Below are positions 51,307 through 60,018 of a DNA stretch of 64,000 nucleotides, piece by piece. The translations under genes and the position numbers were made by a program. Position 1 is the first letter of the stretch; the number at the start of each line of letters is the position of its first letter. A model generated the notes under the pieces. It ran no database searches, had not been told where the DNA came from, and saw only the letters and a program-made list of their open reading frames with translations. This stretch comes from Nitrospira sp. (lineage in GTDB: Bacteria; Nitrospirota; Nitrospiria; Nitrospirales; Nitrospiraceae): contig JAHFEW010000009.1 of the NCBI GenBank assembly GCA_023248215.1, positions 1 to 64,000 of the forward strand. The letters are read 5' to 3'.

Positions 51307-51741
51307 ATGAACGAACGTGGAGGGAGTCTTGTGGAGCTGTGTACGGTGGCCGCCATCATCGCGATTGTGACAGGGGTGAGCCTACCGGGGTGGGCGGCGC
51401 TCGTAGGGAGACACCAACAACGTGCGGTAATGACGGAGATCGCATCAGAGTTACGCATGGCCCGGCAATTGGCGATGGCCCGGCATGAACGGATTCGAGT
51501 GGTGGTGAATGCTGAACAGTCTGAACTGCGCACGGAATGCGTGGACTGTGGAATGGGCCCGCTTCGTCGGTATGAGTTTGCACGCAGAGGCACGGCCATC
51601 GAGTCAATGACGACGAAACCGGAAATTGTGTTTCAGCCTAGCGGTCGCTCTGCAACTGCAACGACTATTGTCCTGCTCGATCGTCGAAACGCGACACACC
51701 AGGTGACGGTGAGCATCACCGGACGGGTGGCGCTGTCATGA
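51307..51741 (+). CDS. GspH/FimT-type minor pseudopilin (set A)
   Basis: Prepilin-like RGGSLVELCTVAAIIAIVTGVSLPGW; ELRMARQLAMARHERIRVVV. Confidence 0.8.
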   Translation: MNERGGSLVELCTVAAIIAIVTGVSLPGWAALVGRHQQRAVMTEIASELRMARQLAMARHERIRVVVNAEQSELRTECVDCGMGPLRRYEFARRGTAIESMTTKPEIVFQPSGRSATATTIVLLDRRNATHQVTVSITGRVALS

Positions 51742-52265
51742 CACAACATGGTACGGGCGCCGCGGTACCACCATCTTGGCAGATCGATGCAGCGGGTTTT
51801 ACCCTCGTCGAAAGCATGGTGGCCTTGGTGGTGCTGTCTATCGGAGTGGTCGGCACGATTGGGATGTTCGAGTGGGCGGAGCGTGGCCTCCAGCGCGGCG
51901 CGTTGACGACCACTGCGCTGGCCTTGGCTGAATCGCGTCTGGAAGCCAAGCGGAGCCTGCCGTGGGAGCAGCTGTTGGTGGACGATTTGGATCAGGACGG
52001 GACATTGGAATCGTCGATGCGCGACGACGGGTTGCGGGATGATGTCACGAATAGCGATGGCATCTTCACGGGCAGTCTCACGCAGCCCAATATTCGACTC
52101 GTCTGGACCGTGGAACTCAATCGAGGTAACCAGCCTGCGGCGGCGAGTCTGGCGACGATCGAGGCGCGTGCGATATTCCGAACGATGGGAGGGCAGGAAA
52201 AGGAGGTTCGGTTGCGCACGATCCGGGCCAATCCTCACTATGTGGGCTTGCCGGCCTTGTTATGA
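51738..52265 (+). CDS. PilV-type minor pilin (set A)
   Basis: AAGFTLVESMVALVVLSIGVVGTIGMFEWAERG. Confidence 0.8.
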   Translation: MTQHGTGAAVPPSWQIDAAGFTLVESMVALVVLSIGVVGTIGMFEWAERGLQRGALTTTALALAESRLEAKRSLPWEQLLVDDLDQDGTLESSMRDDGLRDDVTNSDGIFTGSLTQPNIRLVWTVELNRGNQPAAASLATIEARAIFRTMGGQEKEVRLRTIRANPHYVGLPALL

Positions 52266-53038
52266 GACGCGCCACTGTCAGCATCACAAGACGACTGGGG
52301 CGAATGGGTGCGGGCTGGCGCATGGGCTGTGCTGGGGTCAGTCTCATTGAACTCCTCATCGCGCTGACGATTAGTGGTGTGGCGATATCAGGCGCGATCC
52401 ATATCTTTTCGGCGTATGGCCTTCGGTTCACCGCACAACATTCCACGATGGTGTCGAATCAGGAGTTGCGGCTCGGATTGGATGTGTTGTGCAGCGAAGT
52501 ACGCCTGGCCGGGGCAGGGTTGTTAGGCGGAGATTCGCCGTTTCTGAAGGCGGAGCCCGATGAAATCGAGTTCTTCGCCAATTTGAGTAGTTCCGCGACC
52601 ACGCTGACTCAGGCGACAGAAATTGGCTGGCAGGAACTGCCGGTGGAGGAAGGTGCCGGCTGGCCGAAGGGGAAGCAGCTGCTTCTGTGTACGGCTATCC
52701 ATTGTGCTTGGAATCGTCTGGCGGCCGACGGCCGGAAGCAGGCGCTGACTCTCGCAACACCGACTGTCGAACAGTTGCCGATGCACAGCGCGGTCTTCCT
52801 GCTCAATCGAGTGCGCTACTACCTAAAGCGTCATGACGATGGAACGTTGCGGTTGATGCGTGAGGTGGATGGTGGGGCCAGCACTCTCTTGGCCGACGTG
52901 GGAAGCTTTCAACTGCATTATCTGAATAAGGAAGGACGCATGACGACTGATTCACGTGAGGTGGTTCGTGTTCGTGTGACGATTTGGGTTGGTCAGGAGA
53001 GATCGGGGCTCATGCGGGATATTGCGATACGGACATAA
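52262..53038 (+). CDS. PilW-type minor pilin (set A)
   Basis: CAGVSLIELLIALTISGVAISGAIHIF; overlaps the previous stop. Confidence 0.8.
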   Translation: MRRATVSITRRLGRMGAGWRMGCAGVSLIELLIALTISGVAISGAIHIFSAYGLRFTAQHSTMVSNQELRLGLDVLCSEVRLAGAGLLGGDSPFLKAEPDEIEFFANLSSSATTLTQATEIGWQELPVEEGAGWPKGKQLLLCTAIHCAWNRLAADGRKQALTLATPTVEQLPMHSAVFLLNRVRYYLKRHDDGTLRLMREVDGGASTLLADVGSFQLHYLNKEGRMTTDSREVVRVRVTIWVGQERSGLMRDIAIRT

Positions 53039-53054
53039 CCGGCAAAGGAACAGA

Positions 53055-54539
53055 ATGATGAATAAGAGCGTGGGGTATTCAGCAATCACGGTGCGACAGG
53101 ATGAGCGGGGGATGGCATTGTTGGCTGTGCTGATGGTGGTGTTTCTGTTGACGCTGCTGGGCATGACTTCCATGCAGCTGGCGGGGCAGGAGATTGTCGG
53201 TGCTAGTGCATTGCAAGAGGAGCGGCTGGCCCATCATGCCGCAGAAGCGGCTGTCGATGTGGTGATGGGATGGTTTCACGATCCCGCCTTCACACCGCAA
53301 GGAATCGAGCCGGCGTGGCTGGCGAAACGAGCGATGAATGCGCAGGGCGATCCGTCATACTTCGATACGCAAGGCCGTTCGCAGTTTGCAGGGACTGCCA
53401 ATCGTCCCGACGTGGTGTTTGATGCGGCAAATCCTCAACACGACCGCTTGCTGAACGATCCTCAGACGGGGTGGTTTAAGTCGCTCAAAGGACTCGCCAG
53501 AATTCTCAAGTTGCGGGTGTATGGGGCTACTCGGCCGGGATTGCTCTGCACGGTAGAAGTGACGGCGGGAGCCGGTCGTGCCTCTCGCGTGACCAAGACG
53601 TTGTCGGTGGAATTCGGGGTCTATGCCATTCCGGCTCTGCATGCGCCGCTTCAGAGCGGCACACTCGGAAGCGAGGCTGTTCAGTCCGGCTCCGTGCTTG
53701 TCCATTGGGGCGACATGATGGTGCGTGGCCAGGCGTATTTCCCTCGGCCGGATGAGGTTCCGGCCAAGAGCGGGCTGGCACCGGTGACGGGGCAGGCCTA
53801 TGGCGAGATGACCCATCGTGAGGATCGATGGCTCGATATCCGGCTTGGTGGCGAAGCCTTCTTCGCGCAGCTTCCCGCAGGGGCGTGGTCTGGGATTCCA
53901 TTGAATGTTCATGCTCAGCAGGAACCGGTTCCTGGCATCAAGGTGGATCAGTGGGACTACGACACATTGAAGCGAATGTCGAAGCAATTCGGGCGGTATT
54001 ACGGCATGGATCGGGAAGGATTGCTGTATCCAGGCGGCCTGATTCAACCAGGATTTGGGCGCCCGGCTGCGGAGGTGTTTGCGTCGACGGGACCTGGGGA
54101 TCATCGCGGCTTGATCTTCGTCGATACTCTCGATGGCATGCCACCGCGGCTGGATAACATGGGGACGATCGTCCTCGATCAAGAGTACGCCGAGGGCATT
54201 TTCATTGTGAACGCTCATGTGGTTTGGAAGGCAGGACAGCCTGGGAAGCCGGTGCTGGCTCTGAGTCCGCCGCCGGAAGGGCAGCAATCTCTTGGGACCA
54301 GGGTTCCCGTTCAGCTATCCGGCATTCATCTGCAGGGTGTGCTGTATGTCGCGGGCGACGTGCGGTACGCAGGGCACCTCAAGGTCTACGGTGGGGTGGT
54401 CGCTCGAGGGAGCATGGTCGATGGGACGAACGGATCGGGGGTGTTGGAAGTTTGGTACAACCATGATCTTCGCGAAGGACTCGTGCAGGGTATGCCTCTC
54501 GTGTTTGTGGCTCCAGGAAGCTGGCAGGCCAAAATTTGA
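53055..54539 (+). CDS. PilX-N-terminal-domain protein with a long C-terminal extension (set A)
   Basis: DERGMALLAVLMVVFLLTLLGMTSMQLAGQEIVGASALQEERLAHHAAEAA; about 495 aa. Confidence 0.75.
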   Translation: MMNKSVGYSAITVRQDERGMALLAVLMVVFLLTLLGMTSMQLAGQEIVGASALQEERLAHHAAEAAVDVVMGWFHDPAFTPQGIEPAWLAKRAMNAQGDPSYFDTQGRSQFAGTANRPDVVFDAANPQHDRLLNDPQTGWFKSLKGLARILKLRVYGATRPGLLCTVEVTAGAGRASRVTKTLSVEFGVYAIPALHAPLQSGTLGSEAVQSGSVLVHWGDMMVRGQAYFPRPDEVPAKSGLAPVTGQAYGEMTHREDRWLDIRLGGEAFFAQLPAGAWSGIPLNVHAQQEPVPGIKVDQWDYDTLKRMSKQFGRYYGMDREGLLYPGGLIQPGFGRPAAEVFASTGPGDHRGLIFVDTLDGMPPRLDNMGTIVLDQEYAEGIFIVNAHVVWKAGQPGKPVLALSPPPEGQQSLGTRVPVQLSGIHLQGVLYVAGDVRYAGHLKVYGGVVARGSMVDGTNGSGVLEVWYNHDLREGLVQGMPLVFVAPGSWQAKI

Positions 54540-54643
54540 CGAAGGAGGACCTCGATTCCAACGCTCTCTCTCAACCATAATTGAGCACACACAACCATAA
54601 ACAATCGAGTCGTATCCGCGACATTTACAGAAGGAGCAACCCC

Positions 54644-56443
54644 ATGATTCCCGCAACCCTATCGGCATTATCTGCAAGAGAACCTGTGCAAGGAGTCGCG
54701 GCCGCCGCCCAGGCGCCTGCTGCCGGCCGCTACCACTCGCTCGTCGAACAGGGCTTTCTTCGGCAGGAAGAGCTGGCGCTGGCCACGGCGGAAGCCCTGC
54801 GAAAGCGGGTTGATGTGGCCACCGTGCTCATGGATCGGTATCGGATCCCTAAGCCGGCCATTGGTGCAGCCCTGGCGGACTTCTATCGCTGCCCGTTTCT
54901 CGCTTACGATGAGCGCACGGTCATGGAGCGTGAACTGTTGAAAGACTTGAGCCTGGATTATCTCCGCATGAATCATTGGGTTCCCCTCAGGCGGCAGGGC
55001 AAGGGGGTCGAAGTCCTGATCGATGATCCGCACAATCCTGACAAGCTGCTCGATGTGCGTCGTGCGTTTCCGGGGCAGGCGCTTTCCTATCGCGTCGGGC
55101 TTCGTCGCGATATCGAGCAGTGTCTGAGTGCCGTTCATGGTCGAGAGTCAGGCGATGCAATCACGGACATTCTCGGTGAGTTGGTCAGTGAAGCGCAGTT
55201 GGAAGAACAGCAGAATGCGACGATTGCGGCGATCACCGAAAACGATTCGGCCATCGTCCGTCTCGCCAACCAGATCATTACAGAGGCCTATCGGCAAGGG
55301 GCATCGGATATCCATATCGAGCCCTACGCCGATCGAAAAGAAACGTCGGTGCGTTTCCGCGTCGACGGGACATGTTTCACCTATATGAAGATTCCGGCAG
55401 CCTATCGCCGGGCAATCGTCTCGCGGGTGAAGATTATGGCTAGTCTGGACATTGCCGAGCGGCGCAAACCGCAGGATGGAAAAATTCGTTTCAAGCTGAG
55501 CACTGGCCAGGAGATCGAATTGCGTGTCGCGACGCTCCCTACGGCCGGGTTCAATGAAGACGTGGTGATCCGGTTGCTGACCACGAACGGTCCCCGCCGC
55601 CTGGAGGAATTGGAATTCAGTTCCGAGACTCGCCGTCGCGTGGGGAATCTGGCCCAGAAGCCGCATGGCATTGTGCTCTGCTCCGGTCCGACAGGGTCCG
55701 GCAAGACCACAACGTTGCACGCCATTCTGGCATCGATCAACACCGATGAACGGAAAATTTGGACGGCGGAAGATCCCATTGAGATCACGCAGGATGGGTT
55801 ACGACAGGTTCAGGTCCATCCCAAGATCGGCCTCACCTTCGCAGCCACCATGCGGGCCTTCTTGCGGGCGGATCCGGATGTGATCATGATCGGGGAAATG
55901 CGTGACAAGGAAACGGCGGATATCGCCATTGAAGCATCACTGACTGGACATCTGGTCTTCAGTACGATCCACACAAATAGCGCGGTGGAAACCGTCGTGC
56001 GATTGCTTGATCTGGGGTGCGATCCCTTCAACTTTTCGGACGCCATGTTGGGCGTGCTAGCGATGCGTTTATGCAAGCGTATCTGTCAGAATTGCCGGGA
56101 GCCGTATCATCCCAGTCGGGAGGAATTCGACGAACTCGTCCAGGCCTACGGAGCGTCGGATTGGGTGCACCTACACCACGGGTACGATCCAGCCTTTACA
56201 CTCTTTCGCGGACGAGGATGCGAAGCCTGCAATCAGACAGGCTACCGCGGCCGAGTGCCCATCCATGAGTTGATGGTGGTCTCCGACCGCATGAAGGGAC
56301 TTATTCAAGCGAGGGTTCGAACCGGCGAGCTGCTGGCGCTCGCGAAGGATGAAGGCATGAGAACGTTGCTGCAAGATGGCATCGAGAAAGTCACTCAAGG
56401 CCTCACCACCTATCAGCAGGTGCGAGCCGTCGCGATCAAATAG
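54644..56443 (+). CDS. pilB: GspE/PilB-type secretion/pilus ATPase
   Basis: GPTGSGKTTTLHAILASINTDERKIWTAEDPIE; DPDVIMIGEMRDKETADIAIEASLTGHLVFSTIHTNSA; C-terminal Cys motif. Confidence 0.93.
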   Translation: MIPATLSALSAREPVQGVAAAAQAPAAGRYHSLVEQGFLRQEELALATAEALRKRVDVATVLMDRYRIPKPAIGAALADFYRCPFLAYDERTVMERELLKDLSLDYLRMNHWVPLRRQGKGVEVLIDDPHNPDKLLDVRRAFPGQALSYRVGLRRDIEQCLSAVHGRESGDAITDILGELVSEAQLEEQQNATIAAITENDSAIVRLANQIITEAYRQGASDIHIEPYADRKETSVRFRVDGTCFTYMKIPAAYRRAIVSRVKIMASLDIAERRKPQDGKIRFKLSTGQEIELRVATLPTAGFNEDVVIRLLTTNGPRRLEELEFSSETRRRVGNLAQKPHGIVLCSGPTGSGKTTTLHAILASINTDERKIWTAEDPIEITQDGLRQVQVHPKIGLTFAATMRAFLRADPDVIMIGEMRDKETADIAIEASLTGHLVFSTIHTNSAVETVVRLLDLGCDPFNFSDAMLGVLAMRLCKRICQNCREPYHPSREEFDELVQAYGASDWVHLHHGYDPAFTLFRGRGCEACNQTGYRGRVPIHELMVVSDRMKGLIQARVRTGELLALAKDEGMRTLLQDGIEKVTQGLTTYQQVRAVAIK

Positions 56444-56796
56444 TTGCCTCCCAGCCCGCGCGCGTCACTTCCTGTGGCGAAGCTCCTCTCTCCGTTGAAA
56501 CCCATTCGTGCGTGATGAGTCTGTTCACGGGAGACCTCATAGAGAGCGTGCCTGACTTGCGACTCACCTCAGGGCTGGCCATCCCGCCAGTACCAGCGTC
56601 ACAGCGTCTGCTCGCCGTCCGATTGTGCCCAACCATCACGCTGGGCTGGTCTGTCGTCCCAGGAAGAGACTGCCAGGAATCCGACAAAATTTGTCATCTG
56701 CGCGATCCATGAACGCTCGGAATTGTACGCCGGTCGTGATGAATGGACTCGTCATATCAATATCTTAGATAACTATTTGAGGAGGAAATCATCGGC

Positions 56797-57300
56797 ATGG
56801 CATTTGCTCATCTGCCTGTTGCCATGTGTGTCTATAGCCACCGCCAACGGTCCTCTACTGTCCTCGGCAAGAGGGGTTTCACCCTCATCGAGGTGATGAT
56901 TGCTGTCGCGATTGTCGGCATTCTGGCGATGGTGGCCGTCCCCAACTATCTTCAATGGAATGCACGCTATCAGTTGAAGCAGGCCACGACGGAGTTGGCC
57001 GGTAGTCTTAACCTGGCTCGCATGGCGGCGATGAATCGGAATCTCGCCGTTACCGTCCAGTTGGCCCTTGTGTCGGGCAAGGTGAATGTCGATTTCGGGG
57101 GTGCGTTAGCGCCGGTCCTGCTTCCTCAGTCTATCGTCGCTTTTACGGGTGGGCCGACGATCCAGTTCACCCAGCAGGGGCTGAGCGGATCAGCCGCGAA
57201 TCAAACACTGACGCTGGTGTCCCAACAGGGGACGACCTATTCCGTGATCGTCACTCCAGCCGGCAAGGTCAACTGGTGCGCGAAAATGACGTGTCCCTAG
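56797..57300 (+). CDS. GspH/FimT-type minor pseudopilin (set B)
   Basis: KRGFTLIEVMIAVAIVGILAMVAVPNYLQW; SLNLARMAAMNRN. Confidence 0.88.
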   Translation: MAFAHLPVAMCVYSHRQRSSTVLGKRGFTLIEVMIAVAIVGILAMVAVPNYLQWNARYQLKQATTELAGSLNLARMAAMNRNLAVTVQLALVSGKVNVDFGGALAPVLLPQSIVAFTGGPTIQFTQQGLSGSAANQTLTLVSQQGTTYSVIVTPAGKVNWCAKMTCP

Positions 57301-57307
57301 AGGCCTA

Positions 57308-57832
57308 ATGAAACGAACCATACGATCACAGCGATTGCCAGGACAGGTTACGCCTCTGCAGCAGGGCTTCACACTGCTGGAAGTGATGGTAGCTGCGGGT
57401 GTGCTCTCGATCGGACTGTTGGGGCTAGCGGGGTTATCAGGGATGTCGCTGGGGAAAAATGTCGATGCCAATGACATGACGCGCGTGACGAATATCGCCG
57501 CCGATATGGCGGAGCGCATCCAAAGTAACCGGCAGCGCGTCTTGGATTACCACAATACCAATACAGGCGTGGCCTGCGCTCAGAACGTGAGTACGCAACG
57601 GATGGCGCTGGGTGATTGCACGCAATGGCAAACCCTGGTGGCGAATTCCGGTCTCGCCGGTGCCAATGGGGTCGTCACGGCGGCCCGTCTCGACCCGGAT
57701 CCTACTGCGAATCCGGTCACGATGAACCGATTCCTGGTCACGATTACTGTCAGTTGGCAAACCATGCGCACTGATGTGAGCACGGCTCGGACCAAGACTG
57801 CGGTGTTTACGAGTATCGTCTCGCCTGAATAG
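57308..57832 (+). CDS. pilV: PilV-type minor pilin (set B)
   Basis: QQGFTLLEVMVAAGVLSIGLLGLAGL; ADMAERIQSNR. Confidence 0.88.
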   Translation: MKRTIRSQRLPGQVTPLQQGFTLLEVMVAAGVLSIGLLGLAGLSGMSLGKNVDANDMTRVTNIAADMAERIQSNRQRVLDYHNTNTGVACAQNVSTQRMALGDCTQWQTLVANSGLAGANGVVTAARLDPDPTANPVTMNRFLVTITVSWQTMRTDVSTARTKTAVFTSIVSPE

Positions 57833-57846
57833 GCGCGAGGTGGAGT

Positions 57847-58956
57847 ATGAACATGCGTCGCTTCGCAGGGAACCAGCAGGGATTCAGTCTCGTGGAGCTG
57901 ATGGCGGCTGTTCTGATCACGGTGGTGATCGTGGCGGCGACGATGACCACCGTGGTCACATCGAATCGGGCGAATGTCGTCAACACGCAGGTGGCAGATA
58001 CACAGCAAAACGCCCGGCTGGCAGTCGACTTACTCAGCCGGGATATCAAGCTTGCCGGGTACAACTACAATGCCACCGATCCCGCGACGACTGCCGTGGG
58101 TACCTGCAATGCTACCATCGGCGCCATTGTCAAGCCGGTCGGGCTGCTTCCGCAAGACCAAGCGCCAGCAGGAGCTGATGCTGGGCCGGATGCAGTGGCG
58201 ATGGTGCTTCCGGTGATGAACACCACGGGGTGGACCCTGACGTCTGCGGTGGGAGGAACTCCGAATAATGTTTTGTATGAAAATACAATCAGCCTTTCGG
58301 GAGCCGCCATTGCTGAGATGACTGCGCAGGGGCTTGCCCTCGGGTCCACGATTTCGATCGGAGGGGCGCTGTCAAAAACTGTGAAAACCCTCACCGCGAC
58401 CTCGATCGGATTCGGCACCGGGAACTACGTTGATGGACAATTTCCTATCGGTACGCCGGTCTATCTGATGCAGTGTGTGCAGTATCAAGTGGTAGCGAAT
58501 GCTCCGGCCACCTGCGGGAGTAATACGCCTTGTCTGATGAGAAATAACGTGCCGCTCGTCGACGGCGTGGAAGACTTGCAAATCACGTATGCGTGTGATG
58601 GGTGCAATCAGGCGGTTCCCAATCCCCTGTTTCCAGACGGAGTCGTAGATGATCAAGATGGGTCGTCGTCTTCGGGGTTGCCGACATTCACGCAGGGAGA
58701 TTTTATCTCCAACAGCGCCTGGGCGATCACGCCGGGGACGCCGGATAAGATCAGGATGGCGCAAGTCAGCCTGGTCGTCAGGCCAACGAAAGCGGATGAA
58801 GGGCTTGATGAGAAGGGGACCCAAGCCGTCAACACAACGGGACCGGTGGTAGTCGGCGATCACGACCCATCGACGGATGCTACCTATGACGCCAGTGTCT
58901 ATCAGCAGCAACGACGACGGGTGGTTATCCGTACTATTCAGCCGCGAAACTTATAA
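57847..58956 (+). CDS. pilW: PilW-type minor pilin (set B)
   Basis: QQGFSLVELMAAVLITVVIVAATMTTVV; QQNARLAVDLLSRDIKLAGY. Confidence 0.88.
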   Translation: MNMRRFAGNQQGFSLVELMAAVLITVVIVAATMTTVVTSNRANVVNTQVADTQQNARLAVDLLSRDIKLAGYNYNATDPATTAVGTCNATIGAIVKPVGLLPQDQAPAGADAGPDAVAMVLPVMNTTGWTLTSAVGGTPNNVLYENTISLSGAAIAEMTAQGLALGSTISIGGALSKTVKTLTATSIGFGTGNYVDGQFPIGTPVYLMQCVQYQVVANAPATCGSNTPCLMRNNVPLVDGVEDLQITYACDGCNQAVPNPLFPDGVVDDQDGSSSSGLPTFTQGDFISNSAWAITPGTPDKIRMAQVSLVVRPTKADEGLDEKGTQAVNTTGPVVVGDHDPSTDATYDASVYQQQRRRVVIRTIQPRNL

Positions 58957-58971
58957 CGAGAGATAGACGCG

Positions 58972-59604
58972 ATGAATCTGCGGCAGGGAAGAATTGGCAT
59001 CGGGAAGGGACGTGAGTTGGCCAGACTGAAGAGTGAGCAAGGTATCGCGTTGCTCACAGTGCTTCTCATGTTGTTGATCCTGACCGTACTTGGAATCGCC
59101 TCCATTACAGTGACCAGCATGGAGAATCGAATGGCGGGGTTTTTCCGCAGTACTGAAGCGGTGGTGGCTGCGGCGGATTCGTGCGAGGGCCTCGCCGCCA
59201 ACATCATTCAGCAAACGCTGTCGCCTCCAGGGGTGCTACCAGCTTCATTCGTGGCTCCGGCGGGTCCGGTCCCGGCGGCGAACGCAACCACGCTGTACAG
59301 CGAGATATATGGATACGATCTTCCGTCGCCTGCTCCAGCGAATACGCCAGCCGTCAACTTTGCGGATTCTGCGAGCACGGCTCCGAATTTTGTAATGACG
59401 AATCTTCCTGGCTTTACCGTCAGCGGCGACATCGATCTTCTCTACTCGCATCCCAAGAGCGGGCAGGGAACAGGGGTAGCAGGGACCGAGCATGTGTATC
59501 GGATTACCTGCATGGCAAACAATCCGGCGACCGGTTCAAATAGTACGGTGACCTCGGTGTATGGATGCTTGGATGGCGACACATGTGTGAAGAAAATCAA
59601 TTGA
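58972..59604 (+). CDS. PilX-type minor pilin (set B)
   Basis: SEQGIALLTVLLMLLILTVLGIASITVTSMENRMAGFFRSTE. Confidence 0.85.
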   Translation: MNLRQGRIGIGKGRELARLKSEQGIALLTVLLMLLILTVLGIASITVTSMENRMAGFFRSTEAVVAAADSCEGLAANIIQQTLSPPGVLPASFVAPAGPVPAANATTLYSEIYGYDLPSPAPANTPAVNFADSASTAPNFVMTNLPGFTVSGDIDLLYSHPKSGQGTGVAGTEHVYRITCMANNPATGSNSTVTSVYGCLDGDTCVKKIN

Positions 59605-59614
59605 GAGAGGGAGT

Positions 59615-59941
59615 ATGGCGATGAACCGCACAGTCATCGTGGTGGCGCTCGGCCTACTGGCACTGATGCAGGTGGTGCCCTTTGTGTCGACCGTGGGTTT
59701 CGCGCAAACAGAAATAGTCATGCCGTTTTCGACCGCTGGTTTTCAGTCCGGCGTGATCGATGAGGTGCAGGGATCGACGATCCGGATCGATGGACGAAGC
59801 TATGTATTGAAGTCCGCTGTGTTGGTGGTGAATCACGAAGGGGAGCCGCTAGAGCTTGAACGGATTATTCCGACCTCGCTCGTGAAGTTTCATCTGAAGG
59901 AAGGCCATATCGACAAGATGGTGGTCAAGCTGCCGCAATAG
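59615..59941 (+). CDS. Small exported protein, positional analogue of PilY2
   Basis: Signal peptide, then VIDEVQGSTIRIDGRSYVLKSA; lies between pilX-like and pilY1. Confidence 0.6.
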   Translation: MAMNRTVIVVALGLLALMQVVPFVSTVGFAQTEIVMPFSTAGFQSGVIDEVQGSTIRIDGRSYVLKSAVLVVNHEGEPLELERIIPTSLVKFHLKEGHIDKMVVKLPQ

Positions 59942-60018
59942 AGCATGAAAGGTCTTGTCTCAACTCGTAGCCGAAAATCGACGGCTGTTGTCCTGCTTGG
60001 GATAAGGAGGAAGAACGC

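Noticed and set aside
53355-54287. 310 aa minus-strand ORF
   Set aside because: Antisense to the PilX-like gene; no credible start region or domain.
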